NCBI GenBank assembly: GCA_037176845.1
Contig: JAYKXP010000011.1
Location: forward strand, 310,001 to 374,000
Reading direction: 5' to 3'
DNA from: Paramarasmius palmivorus
Taxonomy: Eukaryota; Basidiomycota; Agaricomycetes; Agaricales; Marasmiaceae
Length of the DNA stretch: 64,000 nucleotides
Part shown: positions 22,340 to 34,128 of the stretch, in pieces
Layout of the letters: every line of letters starts with the position of its first letter
Position numbering within the stretch: the first letter of the stretch is position 1
Program-made: the position numbers and the translations under genes
Notes under the pieces: generated by a model
What the model was told of the DNA's origin: nothing
Seen by the model: the letters and a program-made list of their open reading frames with translations, nothing else
Database searches by the model: none

Positions 22340-24100
22340 AGGAGGAGTCCATGTAGCGATCTGAAAAGAAGCCCTTGGAAACCTAGCTGACCGTCTGTCA
22401 GACGGGTGCGGGATTTCCTAGGGCCAGGGCGTCTTATAAGACGGCACCTTCCAAAAGTAGAACCGTCGTCCCATCCCAATACACGGCAACATGGCACAGC
22501 GGGGTTCAAATTCTGTTACTTTTCGCTTTGTGTTTTCCGTGTTTTCCGTGTTTTATGTTTTTAACATGCCTAGTACTCCCTCCTGAGCCTTTAATTCCAC
22601 CACTGTAGATTGCCGGAATGTAGCAGATCATTTGGACCTGTACTATTGCTCAAGGATTGTTGGTTTGAGACTGATTTAATTTTGATTTTCTGTCTTTTCC
22701 GTTTGACACCTTGATTGAAATTCGGAATCTAAACGCTACCAGTTCGCAAAAAGTAGCCCAACTGCTCTGTGTACTGTAATCCATCTAATTTCATGGGATT
22801 TGTGCCTCAGATCCCAGAAACTCAGCTTATATATATGTCGTTACACCAAAACATACTGGCCACATGTCATACATATACTGCAGCAATTTTTACGACTCAT
22901 GAATCATGACTGACAAGCTCAGATATGATAATTGTCCCCTAATACACGGTATTTGCTTTATCGAAGCCTCAAACCTCACCCGGATGTGATGTGTACAACC
23001 GAAAAAAAATAAACAAGTAGAACTGTGCTTTTCCTGTCTAGTGCAGCACATAGCCAGCAGTGTGGATTTCATAGCACGTATTACTCTGATTTAGAGGCCA
23101 CTTTTCCACAGATCAACTCGCCACTAATGACAACCTGGCGAAAAATACTGGAAGATTGGGTACATCCGTTCATAATTCTTACGGTTGAACAGAGCATAGA
23201 TCCAGCTCTTGACTGGATAGTATTAAATCAGCCCCTTTTTTCCCGTTGAATTTTCTGGCATATCCCTAGCATAGCGGTACTTGATTCGTACAATATCTAG
23301 GCCCCCTAAGCCATGAGTCCCGTGTCCTAATTTTTTTTTGTTTTTTTCCAGGTTGTACAACCGAAATATTAGCGCCCGATTGACGCCCGTCTCAGGGATC
23401 TTTCTCATGTCTCCCCGCATGGTGTCCCCCAAGTCTTCAAACTACATCAAGTGATTTCTAACAGATGAATACCGCCGCAGGAAATGCTAGAGTTTCAGCC
23501 AGAGATTTTTGTTTTATTGATACTCCTTGTTTATTCTCACAACTACTCTGCAGTCAACAACTATTTACCGTGACAGTGGTTTGTCTTCGCTGCGATCTTC
23601 AAGTAGCCTAGTGCATTCTGCGCAGGTAATGAGTAGAGTCACAATGCACATCAAACACATCCAAGTTCTTACTCACGATTTCCAAGAAGTGCGTGGTGCA
23701 GCGCGCGAAAATACGTCGCGTATTCCGTGAAGCGCGCATCAATACTGTCACGTTACAATGTCCTTACGTACAACAAGGCTATCTGAAAAGACGACCGTGA
23801 CGGTGTCTTTTCGGACAGCCTGTAATCTCGCTATCCCTCTGCTCATTTCCCCCTCCTCATCACTGATAACCTGCATTTTAATTTTGACTGCTAGATTAGA
23901 GTGTTTGGCTAAAGGTATAGCACCACAGCGAGAAGTAAAATCAAAACGGCAGGGATGTTGCCCGACCCTTACAAATGTGTCTGATCAGACTGATCCGTGG
24001 CCAAAAGCCTTCGAACGTCAGCCAATCCTGAGGAGCTGTCTGACAGACGGATGTCTAGGATACCAAGGGCTTCTTTTCAGAGCCCTACGTCCACTGTTGA
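22340..24100. repeat. Inverted repeat pair with palindromic cores, 1.7 kb apart
   Basis: The segment at about 22340-22403 recurs in reverse orientation at about 24037-24100. Both share 'ctgaaaagaagcccttgg' and the core 'ccgtctgtcagac' / 'ctgtctgacagacgg', itself a palindrome. The left copy also has a second 14-bp palindrome, 'cgtcttataagacg' (about 22427-22440). Spacing and orientation fit the two ends of a decayed DNA element, but no transposase is recognisable between them and target-site duplications were not found. Confidence 0.5.
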
Positions 24101-25757
24101 CGAAAGAGGCTTGAAGCGGAACAGGATACTACTTACAGCGGGTCGCATGTCCATTCGAAGGAGCTAACAATCAAGTTCTACGCCAGCTCTTTGTCATGCA
24201 TCAGATCCCACAGTCCAGGTACTACCAAGTCCACGGGCAAATGCATCAACGTCAATGAGGTATTGTGTCCTCTTATAACCGCAACTGCGTCTCTGACACT
24301 ACTCAACCTCCAGAAGCTCCTGCAACTTGGACCAGTCACATTACACGCACGAGTTAGTCATGCAATGTCGAGGTTTCTCCTGGCGAACGAGATACAACAC
24401 TACGATCGATCGAAAACGGCGGATAGGGCATCCACGAAAAAGAAGAATACCACGATAAAGAGAATAGATGCACCTGAGAAACCTGCGGCATGGTACCCAA
24501 TTTGAGCACTCTTCCTGGGCTTCAATACTCAGTGCGGAATCTGGTGAAAGCTGGCTATACCGTTAGGGATGTACGTGCATTGACCTGTCTCGTCGTTCTC
24601 AGCAGCTCATATGCGAACTATAGCCACCATCTTATCCATCTTAGGTCATGTCCGACCTGAAATTGAAGAGGCAGCCGAAGAAGGCCGTAATACTTCCGCA
24701 AAACCAGACCCAAAAGGTGAGCAACCTCAAGGAATCTCGCAAAATCGCGTCTTAATGGCATTCCTGACTCATTCAGGAAGCTACTTATGTCCCGAAGCGC
24801 CGGGGTAACAGGCGAACGCACCGAGGCGAATAGTCGCCTGATTTGAAAACCGTACTTTGTCTGATATTCTCAATGCTCAGGATCTTGATATCGGCATTCC
24901 GAAGCTGAGCGCCGAGCTCGGTAGCAACATCTACATTCACTGCCTAGTAGCAAGGATGCTCCCTAGCGGAATGACGAAACAGCCACCACCATCCCGGAAT
25001 GCACACAGGCGAGCGAGGTACCTGCAAAGCGGGCATTGCTTCGCTCTTTGCTGTACAATGTACTCCATGGTGTCGTAGCCTAGGGTGCGCCACCGTGAGA
25101 TATGACGGTTACCCTTATGTCTCGGTTATACCTGGAGCGCGTTGCAGGAGCTTTTCACTTACGCACCACCTGGATTACGCGAATACGCCCTGTCAAGATG
25201 CCGACGGAGGTGCGAAGCAGAGAGACTGAGGGTGCGTAGTTTTGGCTACCCTTGTGAAATGGCGTCTCCTGACAAACTTCTAGCAACCAGCTGGATACCT
25301 AGCGAATGGGCAGCGTCATTCGCACGAGGACCAATAGTAGAGGTACGGTTGCCTTACGTGGAGAATGTGACCTTTCTCTAATCTTGCCTATAATATAGAC
25401 TTCGATAGCAAGCACTTCTCTGGGCCAAGTTTTGTTCGGAGTGAAGCGTCCCGAACTACACATCTCACAAGCAACGTAGATTCAGCCCAAGGATTGGGTC
25501 TTGGCCTCTCGATATAGATTTAGCTGAGGCACTCCTTTCTCCAGCTGCCCACGTATCGTTATCACACGCAAACTACCGAATCCACTGCCTCGATGAAGAT
25601 TTTATACTGGCTCAAGGGGCGAGGACGAAACGGTTGAACGTACCCCACGTGTTGCCGCGAAGAAGGGGGTGGTTGAAGTAGGCTCAATGTCGAGATGGCC
25701 GGAGTTGGTAGAGGGCTAAGGATAACTGGCATTTGGGAAGAGAAGATTCACGGTATC

Positions 25758-25781
25758 AGCCCGGAAGGCCGCTTCCGGGCT
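25758..25781. repeat. Perfect 10-bp-stem hairpin
   Basis: 'agcccggaag' is followed by loop 'gccg' and the exact complement 'cttccgggct'. It is GC-rich, about 150 bp before the possible first exon of the next F-box-like gene. It could be a transcript-end structure or transposon remnant; no further context. Confidence 0.5.
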
Positions 25782-26289
25782 ACCGGCTGTTTTCTACTTT
25801 GTTTAGACTCTGAATGTACGCGTTTTTGTTGGAAGTGTAAACTTGTTCAAGTACATAGATAAGGTCTGCAGCTTTCACGCCTTAGAGTGCAACTGTACAT
25901 ATACTTTACAGCCAACAGTACCGATTAGGGAAAATGACTAGCGAGGTTGATAGCGCCGATAATGCGACGCACTTGTCTCTTTCTTCCGAACCACCAAGTT
26001 CATCAGGTGCCTTGTATGCTACCTCTAGTTCTGCATTCCCGACCACAGTAACTACTGAGTACTTCCTCTATTGTGAGTTGGCGAAACGTGGCTCTTTTTT
26101 TCTGATTGTTCAACTCATTATCTATCATACATGCCTCCAGTTGGCCTGGACACTGATTCCAGTATCAAGGCCCTGAAAATAGAGATTCCTGTGGAATTCA
26201 AGGACAGAAAAGAGTCAAATCGTGTCTTGGTGCGTTGATATGATAACGATTTCCTAGCGTCGCTGCTGACTCCACTCGCTAAGTGTACC

Positions 26290-27573
26290 ATGCATGAAGA
26301 CACCGCTCTTCGTTTACCTCAGGAGTTGCTTGATGCTATTGTGGAGGAACTAGACCCTTCAGAGGACAAACTATCCCTACGGCAATGCGCTTTGGCTGCA
26401 CGCTGTCTTCTGCCCACTGCACAACGCATCTTGTTTCGCACCATAGAGCTCCACAATCTCGACGATACTAACATGGATCATTTTCGTCGTCTTCTCAGCC
26501 TGTCCCACCACCTGGCCTTATACATCAACATACTCGAACTCTACCTCCAGTGCTATCCCGAGTTCCTGACCCAGATCCCGCTTGCATCCATCGTTCCTAG
26601 ACTACAGAACCTACAATGCATCGAGCTCCTGGCGGCACGGGCGGAAGGTGTCAGACCCTGCCCGCTTACATCGACGCAATTCTCTACTCTCCTGGGTGGG
26701 CAGGAGATGCCTAGAATAAGGAAGTTTGTCTTGAGGGGCGACAATCCGATAGAGATTAAGGAAGTTTACGCGATTTGCGAATGGTTTGCAGAACGCGGTG
26801 GGATACAGGATCTTTATTTCGAAGGGTTTTACATGACATGGGATCCAACCCTATCACATACAGCTTCCCCGAATCTCACAACGGTTTCGCCCATCCACCT
26901 ACGCAGGTTCACAATCACCGAGTGCACATCTAAAGTCGAGCCTTTTCTCGAATGGGCAACCTCTTCACGCTCTTGTATGCAATTCACCGAGCTGCGTGAA
27001 CTCACTGTCAGTTATCTGACAGCTCACACGCACACACCCGTACACTTCTTCCGTATTCTCGACCAGGCCAAGGGCAGTCTCACTCATCTACGTTTGGACG
27101 CAGACATGTCTCTTTCGTCCATTCAACCCTACACTTTCCCAGAGCTCCGCAGCATCTCGTGTTGGCTACCTAACAAGCATTCCGCGCTGAAACCGTGGTG
27201 TACTGCCCTCAGGCAATGGGGGACACCCAAGTTGGAAAAATTCGTTATCCAGATGGACCCTGCGGGATCTAAGCATCCCTGGACCTTTGATGAACTTCTG
27301 GATGATTTTGGCAGACATCTTTGGAACGAATTCGAGGAGATCCTTGTCGCACACACACAACTCGAATCCAGACATGTCGTATTGCAAATACAAATACTTG
27401 TCGATACGTCTCTGAATCACAATGCCGATATCCTCCAAAGGTACTTCCCCCTGTTGCATGCCAGCTGCCGGTGTCAACTAGTCGTTAAGGCCCAGCAGGA
27501 AGGAAGAAAGGGCTCTGGGATGACTCAAAGTTGGGAATACACGTCTCGTTCGGGGCAGTGGGAGGAGCATTGA
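26290..27573 (+). CDS. F-box-like/LRR-like protein, second subfamily
   Basis: Core product of 427 residues from ATG 26290. F-box-like motif 'LPQELLDAIVEEL' with 'SLRQCALAARCLLPTAQRILF'; then 'CEWFAERGGI', 'RELTVSYL' and C-terminal 'SWEYTSRSGQWEE'. The conserved upstream intron is 26230-26283 (donor GTGCGT, acceptor CTAAG), ending 6 nt before the ATG. Unlike its paralogues, the leader here is open: an ATG at 25934, an intron with GTGAGT donor near 26074 and CTCCAG acceptor near 26140, and the GTGCGT intron can be joined in frame to the F-box. This would add about 78 Ser/Thr-rich and charged residues. Whether this extension is translated is unclear; in at least one paralogue (48430) a stop codon blocks the equivalent frame. 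Confidence 0.78.
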   Translation: MHEDTALRLPQELLDAIVEELDPSEDKLSLRQCALAARCLLPTAQRILFRTIELHNLDDTNMDHFRRLLSLSHHLALYINILELYLQCYPEFLTQIPLASIVPRLQNLQCIELLAARAEGVRPCPLTSTQFSTLLGGQEMPRIRKFVLRGDNPIEIKEVYAICEWFAERGGIQDLYFEGFYMTWDPTLSHTASPNLTTVSPIHLRRFTITECTSKVEPFLEWATSSRSCMQFTELRELTVSYLTAHTHTPVHFFRILDQAKGSLTHLRLDADMSLSSIQPYTFPELRSISCWLPNKHSALKPWCTALRQWGTPKLEKFVIQMDPAGSKHPWTFDELLDDFGRHLWNEFEEILVAHTQLESRHVVLQIQILVDTSLNHNADILQRYFPLLHASCRCQLVVKAQQEGRKGSGMTQSWEYTSRSGQWEEH

Positions 27574-28079
27574 CGAGTCGACAGTTGAACGTTTCTTGGG
27601 ACTTGTAACTAGTATATATTTGGTACATATATCGTACCATAAATTGTCCTTGATTATCTCTGAGCCATTAGTGTGGCATTTGAATATAGTGCCAGAGCGC
27701 GCGCGTGGGTCCTGGCGAGTCTTTACGCTTGTCCAACGTCTGTCCCTTTCTTCCGCACCATCATCATCAAACTACCCGCGGGAGACTCTACTCCTTCTAT
27801 TTCTACGTATTAAAAATCGTACACGAATTCCTTACGGCCCCGGGCTAGAGCATTTGAACCTTCGTAAGCAAGTTTCTGAAATGCGGCCGTTACCCTTACT
27901 ATTCAGTTCTTTACCGACCTCTAGCCCCCGGTCATCGAACTTCAATACGTCATATTCTCTTGTTATATACTTCAGATCAAAAGCGTTCTTCGAGGCAAGG
28001 GGTAGAAAGGCCCCTGGTGCGTTATACCTTCACGGCTTACGGTTCCCTGGCATCTAACCCTTAGACATTTAGGTTCATC

Positions 28080-29375
28080 ATGTTTGGACAAAGAGGCCTT
28101 CAGTTACCACAGGAAGTGCTCGATACTATTCTGGAAAACCTGCATCCCTTTCAGGATACCCAGACCCTTCGCCGGTGCGCGTTGACTGCACGCTGCCTTC
28201 TCCCCACTTCCCAACGCATCCTATTTCGCACCATATTCGTCCTCGACGTATCCTGGTCGCGGCGAGCCCGTATAGATCAACTTCACAGTCTGCTCAACCT
28301 TTCTCCCCATCTGGCCCAGTATACCAAAGTGTTCTACCTCTTCCTCCAGTCGAGCGAGAGCACGTTCCAAAACTTACTCCCGTCCATTATCCCTCGACTA
28401 CAGTCCTTGCAAAAGATTGAACTCCACACATCACTATCCTCAGATGGCACGTATATTCCCTTTACGTCGCTGCGAGTCACCACTCTCCTTGGAGGCGAAG
28501 AAATGCCTAGAATCCGAAGTTTCAAGTTGATCAGCTGTAGCATGTCAGATACGAGGGAGCTTCTTGGAGTTTGCGAGTGGTTGGCAGCACGCGATGGTCT
28601 TGAAGATCTCCAATTCAACGATGTCCGTGTCATAGACGCAGCTTCACCATCGTACACAACCACGCAAAGTGCAGTTGCGCCTGTCCACTTACATAGTTTC
28701 GCGATTACCAGGCAGTCACAAGTGGTCTATTCACTCCTACAATGGGCAACCTCGTCGACTTCCTGTCTACAGTTCACCGAACTAAAGGACCTCACTGTTG
28801 GCGATCTGGCAGAACAGTCGTCGAGGCCTCTCTTCCACATCTTCGACCAGGCTAAAAGCAGTCTCACTTGCCTACATTTCGAAGGAAGCATGTCACCCTT
28901 AACCTCCTTTCAATTCGACACCCTCAGTCAACTTCGCACTATTTCGTGTCACATCCCCATGCATCAACCTTCTCCGTTGAAGGAGTGGTGTGTCATCCTC
29001 AAGAGAAGCAAAGAGCTCAAACTGGACAACTTTATCGCTCAGCTGAAGCCTGTCTACCAAGGGTTTGAGCTGAACGAGAGTATGGATCAATTCCTTGACC
29101 ACCCCTGGAAGGAGTTTGAAGAACTCTTGATCAATAACACAGGGTGCAGACTACTGGTGCTCCAAATCATCATTTCTCATGACAGGATGGAAACCGATCT
29201 CCTCCGAAAATGTTTTCCGTTGTTGCACAGGGATGGTGGTGGAAAGCTGCTTGTGAAACAGAAAGTGTCAAAGTTTGGGGAAATGGAATTAAATTGGGAA
29301 TACACGTCGGATTCTGGGCAATGGAGGAGAAGTGATAACGGGTCGATCTTCGAGACATGCGCTCACAGTATATAG
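28080..29375 (+). CDS. F-box-like/LRR-like protein, second subfamily
   Basis: 431 residues, single coding exon, ATG 28080. The conserved leader intron (28017-28072, donor GTGCGT, acceptor TTTAG) ends 7 nt before the ATG. F-box-like motif 'LPQEVLDTILENL' with 'TLRRCALTARCLLPTSQRILF'; middle landmarks 'CEWLAARDGL' and 'KDLTVGDL'; C-terminus 'LLRKCFPLLHRD' and 'NWEYTSDSGQW'. It lies about 500 bp downstream of the paralogue at 26290 in the same orientation, so the pair is a tandem duplication. Confidence 0.8.
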   Translation: MFGQRGLQLPQEVLDTILENLHPFQDTQTLRRCALTARCLLPTSQRILFRTIFVLDVSWSRRARIDQLHSLLNLSPHLAQYTKVFYLFLQSSESTFQNLLPSIIPRLQSLQKIELHTSLSSDGTYIPFTSLRVTTLLGGEEMPRIRSFKLISCSMSDTRELLGVCEWLAARDGLEDLQFNDVRVIDAASPSYTTTQSAVAPVHLHSFAITRQSQVVYSLLQWATSSTSCLQFTELKDLTVGDLAEQSSRPLFHIFDQAKSSLTCLHFEGSMSPLTSFQFDTLSQLRTISCHIPMHQPSPLKEWCVILKRSKELKLDNFIAQLKPVYQGFELNESMDQFLDHPWKEFEELLINNTGCRLLVLQIIISHDRMETDLLRKCFPLLHRDGGGKLLVKQKVSKFGEMELNWEYTSDSGQWRRSDNGSIFETCAHSI

Positions 29376-30830
29376 TAGCCTTTGTATCCATAGTTCACTG
29401 GTTTGTAAATGTAAATTTTCAGCTTGACAGTTTCTGCTCGATGTATTCATTCTGAACCGTTCTACGAAGGGACAAGGAAACACCTAAAGCTTGGAGCTGG
29501 GCGGGCAGTAGTGGTGCCAAGCTCAGCGTCAGACGCGTACACCGCTTGCTCCCATACCACCAACATCACAACGGTCTGTCGCAATATTGTGCAATCTCAT
29601 CGCCCTCGGCTAATCCTGAGACTGTATACGGTTGCGCCTCTTGAATCTGGAAATCCCGCCTTGGAATCCTCGGCTTAGTTCACTCAGGCCTTCATCGTTA
29701 CCGTCGTATGTTCCATCAACATGGACCCTCAAACCCAATGCTTTCCACGCTGGATCCTCGTTAATCAGGGATGATAAGGTCAATCTGGGAGGTTATGCGT
29801 ATGCACCGGTCATGGTTCGTACTCATCTTTTTGTCTTTGCATCCTCGCAGTGCTAACCGTCTCAAAATCAGCTTTCTTTGGACAACTTTTTACAGTATGG
29901 ACGAATAGCACACGGGAAGACGCTACGACCAGCCTAGAAAGGCCTAGAGCAGCTGAGGTTGACATCACCTCTTTTTCGGCGGTCGTAACGCAGCAGTAGA
30001 GGTGGACTCCTCGAGCAGACAGAGAACGTCTTAGGGCATATTGGTGGACTAATTTTGCCTAGAGGTGAGTCCTACCTTCTATAGTATTGGTAGAGCATAT
30101 GTTCATTACTTTGCGCTCTTCAGGAACTTGGGTGGTTTCCAACTAAGCCCCGCTCAAGATTTATGTACCTGTGCCCTGTGGCTGGGACTAACATGTCGAC
30201 ACCACATAGATCAACATAGGCCGTTAATGTGAAGCTATTGATGCCTCTCAAGCCCATCCGACACGCAGACACGACACTCACCTACTCTGCCCTTACCAAC
30301 ATCAGGGAAATTTCGTTTTGTCCGAGCACCTCCGGAAGGGTACATTATCCTGTCATTGATACACGAACAGCGCTCATACGGATGCCTACCTAGCATCAAT
30401 ACCTGGTGAAATCTACGCCCAGAAAATCCTTGGTTCTGGCATTGTCACCCTTTTCAAGTTCAAGTTGCCGACCTTTCCCTCCGTGATCGAGGCTTGAACA
30501 TAACAAGGGAATGTGCTGTACTGAAGATTTGCGGCACTCGTCGAGTCCTGGGGTTAAACGGACTATGGTACCGGTAAGTCCTTCATCTGCCCCCGTGAAA
30601 AATCTCACGTTGAGTTCCTAGTCTATGTAAGATATTGTTCAAGAATGATCAGTGACACCAACGCGGTGCGTCATCAAGGTAGTCGTCTCCGATACTTCTC
30701 TCGACCATGATACATATGAAATGAAATTTGTTCAGAACGTGTACTGCGTCCGACAAGCTACTGATGCGTCTCTACAGACTCTAGGCTAGACTGCGTTGCA
30801 CATCCCACTTTTTGCGAATATACACTCCCA
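29376..30830. other. Intergenic interval, nothing firm
   Basis: About 1.45 kb. A plus-strand intron-like segment (GTAAGT near 30571 to CCTAG near 30622) suggests a former or non-coding transcript, but no adjoining frame is convincing on either strand. Confidence 0.35.
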
Positions 30831-31537
30831 TCAGTCAAGCCACTCTGGTAGGTCATTTCCCTTCATATACCTCCTCCATCTCAACCAATCTCTTTGAACT
30901 TCATTATAGATGACCTCCACATCGTGGCACGTGTGTGTTGCTCCGAATCGCTCCACCTCAAAGTTTCTAGTTGCGAAATCGCCCACTTCGAGCGTCGCAT
31001 CAGCCTGGCAGAGTATTGCTTGCCGGAGCGAGTTAAGGCAATGTTGTAGATGAAGCCACTCTCCTTCTGTTGGTACGAACATGAACGCGGCGTGCATACG
31101 TCTCAAACAATGCAGGTAGTGGTACATCGCGACGTAGAAAGCACGGTTTTTGGATCCCAAACGATATATGCCAGAGCCATGTGGTGAGTTGTAAAGCCAT
31201 TCCTGTGTTGTTATGTTGGGATCAAAGTCGACGGTATAATGCACCGACTCTTCCATGGTAATCCTGACAGGATTGGCGAATGGAATAGGCGCAAAACTTG
31301 GATAGTCGTCCCCTTCGAAGCCTGCATAAGAATGAGATACAAGTCACAGGATGAAAAGTCGTGTTACGGACTGTAGCCTTCAACTGCATCTGGTCGCAAG
31401 CGAATGTCACGAAATTTGACTTCACTAGCGAAAGTATTCCCAAGCAATGTTCTCCGATGATTATGAAAAATAGAATACGAGACGAGGAAAGTGGATAGTG
31501 TGGCAATGATGATGGTAAGTGTCTCGAGGTATCTCAT
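30831..31537 (-). CDS. UstYa-family (DUF3328) protein with intact metal-binding motifs
   Basis: Two exons: 31537-31368 and 31321-30831, intron 31322-31367. The product of about 219 residues begins with one N-terminal membrane helix ('LTIIIATLSTFLVSYSIF'), then the lumenal UstYa domain. The family's two His/Cys motifs are both present: 'YHYLHCL' (HxxHC) and 'HTCHD', with 'HCLNSLRQAILCQAD' between them. Known for the family: UstYa-like oxidases modify RiPP peptides (ustiloxin and related pathways) and other metabolites, with the His/Cys motifs needed for activity. Here it starts a group with a second UstYa-like gene, a truncated one, a membrane protein and a But2-domain protein. No RiPP precursor was recognised. 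The start was chosen for the membrane anchor. Confidence 0.82.
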
Positions 31538-31927
31538 GTTGAGTATCCAGCCAACAATCGTTTAGGGGATCGAACTGAGCCGACCGATATAAATCAGAAG
31601 TCGAGCATAGGTATCCTCACATGGTTCGCTTTCATCATTCCGCAGGGTTCTATTTTGGGCGTCGTAATGAATATGCAAAATTTTGCTGTCAAACGACGGA
31701 TTTCCTACTGTATCAAGTCGTTACCTTTGGCAGCACCGGGAGAAGAATCAGAAACATGACAACGGCTAGTGAGATTTTTTGCGTTTTCCAAATAACGAGC
31801 CACACTGATATTCGCTTCTATCGCGTGGAGGACGGGAAAGCACGCTGTTGCTATTATTTATACACTGCGCACCAGTACGTGACGATTTCCCTGGTACTTA
31901 TCGCCGCTTTCGCTTTGCTGACGACTC

Positions 31928-33134
31928 ATGGCAGAGAATTCAACGCTCATATTCGAACGATGCTGGTATCTCGGTATCATCTTCAAGTCTATCATTTACG
32001 GTCAGTCCACATTCATGTCGATGTTCTGGTCGCAAGTCCCTGTATTAAACCTTTCAACGGATTTAGGGTTGATCCTCTACATCTCCTTCAACAGCGTCTA
32101 TCTCTTATCCATTGGCCATGCTCAGTCGCCGCGGAGCAAGGTTTTCCTCATCGCATATGTGGTTATAATGGTCATTTGTATGACCTTCTCTATCATGGCC
32201 AATGCCCTTCTCGGGCAAAATATGTGGGTAGAACATCGGGACCATGCTGGCGGTCCATTCGGATACTACGCTGCGACTGCTACCAGCTGGACAAATGTCG
32301 CCGGGACTGCCTTCGCAATGCTCGGAAATTTTATGGGTGACTCATTATTGGTATGATGCCTACTCTCATCCCATCCCATGGTCAGTCTCACATCGATCTT
32401 TCCAGATTTACCGCTGTTACATTATCTGGAACTCAAATATATATGTGGTGTTTCTCCCGTTTCTAATCTTCCTCGGCTCCACTGGTAAGCGGCTGGATAC
32501 CATCTGCCCATCGTGGACTCATGGAATATACATAGCCTTATCTGTTCTCTCCCTGGTGCAAAGTGCGCTTCCGGGATCAAGCTTCTTCACGCAGAATTCA
32601 GTTGATTTCGCCGTTCCATGGATTGCTCTTACTTGCAGTCTCAATGTAATCATCACCGGCCTTATCTCCGTGCAGCTACTGCTGGCACGTCGTCGAATCG
32701 AGAAGAGTCTTGGTTCCGACGGCCACGAACTATCGCGGGTGTATACAGGAGTAATAGCCATCATCGTTGAGTCGGCGTTGCCATTCAGCGTCTTGGGAGT
32801 TATTCTGGCGGCACTCCTAGGAACAGGTAGCACCGTTTACACACTTTTTACCAATCTGTGGGGATCATTTGTTGTGCGTATCGTCCGCCTCAACTTCGCT
32901 ATGCCATCCATTCATTGATCGTGACAGGGCCTTTCTCCCCTCCTCATTATCCATCGCGTTGCAATGGGAAAAGCATGGTCAAAGAAAACGGTCCAAGATG
33001 TGAATTCGACACGTCTTGATTTCGCTAAGGCGGCAGTCACAACAACAGACTCTACGCTACGGGACACGGATCTAGAGAAAGGATTAGGTACCGCTACTAG
33101 CGGCAATCAATCGACTAGATCTGCTGATAGATAG
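31928..33134 (+). CDS. Multi-pass membrane protein of the '..YRCYVIW..' family
   Basis: Five exons: 31928-32000, 32067-32350, 32406 to about 32484, about 32540 to about 32878, and about 32932-33134. Introns are GT-AG and keep frame. Landmarks: 'SIIYGLILYISFNSVYLL', 'AMLGNFMGDSLLV', 'YRCYIIWNSNIYVVFLP', 'LLLARRRIEKS', and last-exon 'LLIIHRVAMGKAWS' with a Ser/Thr-rich cytosolic-like tail. About seven hydrophobic helices. It has the same exon plan as the minus-strand gene at 16831-17958. The family is expanded in agaricomycetes without assigned function. It is divergent to the UstYa-like gene at 30831, with about 390 bp between starts, so a shared promoter is possible. Confidence 0.75.
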
Positions 33135-33538
33135 GTATCAGTGACTACGCGCGCGGCAGTGGCCCCGGAACGACAGAGGGCCAGTAAGTAGATGTTGCAA
33201 GTAACTATACAGTTGTGTTCTTAACACGGGCCGCCAATTTAATGTCTCGTCGCAGAGCTATTATTGGAGCAGCATTGCACGAGGTTGACCTAGAATAACA
33301 GTACCCAATGCGCATTGGTTCGTCCCAAATTCGACGCTTGGTAAAGAAAAATGGCCAAAAGGATGGTTTCAAATTTTCAAATACCATTGAGATGGCAACT
33401 ACACAGTGGTTGACGGCAGGACAATCCAATGATACAACGTATGTAACTACTACCAACTTGGGATTCAACTATATAAGCCACCGTCAAGTCGTTGGAATCT
33501 TCAAGTACGGACGACCTCACTATTCAGTATGCCCGAGG

Positions 33539-33836
33539 CTAATCATCGTCGACGGCTAGAAATGGACCAGGTGATGGCGGGCCTTTGAACTCGTCGGCTG
33601 TCATTCCGAATGGATCAACCAATAATAGTTAGTGCTAGCAAGAGTTCATTTGTGTCTGCGAACTCACATTCAATGTCGGCTTGGGAAAGAGACCCTCCCC
33701 GCACTGCCATAGCTTCTGCGTACAAGAGAGCACAAACAAGGGTCGAGACTGCCGTTGCAATGGCGACGATCTTCATCATAAGTTGTGGTATCAAGTAAGG
33801 GTAGGATGGGAGGAGTCTGGTTGTACTGGTTCGCAT
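33539..33836 (-). pseudogene. Truncated UstYa-like N-terminus
   Basis: Two exons (33836-33668 and 33597-33539) give a 75-residue product: an N-terminal hydrophobic helix ('MMKIVAIATAVSTLVCALLYAEA'), a short lumenal segment, then 'DEFKGPPSPGPF' and a stop. The 'GPPSP' segment is typical of the juxtamembrane part of UstYa proteins just before the catalytic domain. The domain with the His/Cys motifs is missing and not found downstream. Most likely a 3'-truncated paralogue. A small secreted or membrane peptide, or a precursor peptide, is a less likely alternative because no repeats or Kex2-like pairs are seen. Confidence 0.5.
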
Positions 33837-34128
33837 GAATCAATGGTTCTTATATCGTGAACTGGCTGCCGAACTTTAGAGTTGCGTTCCGATTGGGCGC
33901 TATGTATAGAGCATCATCAAATGACGATGGACTCTCAGTCGGATATTCGCTCACCATCATGATAGTTCTGACACCAATACTAAACATGGTCACAGTTTCG
34001 CTTTATATTGTGGCGGGATCCACCAAGACTACAAAAACACTGATAGTATTAGTCATAGTATGAACACTGGCAAAAAAGTACAGAACTCCATTTAATATTG
34101 TTAACTTGAAGTCCCTGCTATTTATGTA

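Larger units (their letters stand above)
20878..25933. other. Long gene-poor interval
   Basis: About 5 kb without a recognisable gene. Short minus-strand frames at 21635-21817 and 21939-22142 ('LLVFEDSGAGLITGPIEELA') have somewhat protein-like composition but no identifiable family and could not be joined. An inverted repeat and a perfect hairpin, listed separately, lie inside. Confidence 0.4.

Noticed and set aside
25688..25730. tRNA-like start ('gtcgagatggccgg..ttggtaga')
   Set aside because: Resembles the 5' half of a Ser/Leu tRNA but no matching anticodon arm, T-arm or 3' acceptor strand follows.
33539..33836. RiPP precursor peptide for the UstYa group
   Set aside because: Small with an N-terminal hydrophobic segment, but no repeated core or Lys-Arg processing sites, and its 'GPPSP' segment fits a truncated UstYa better.
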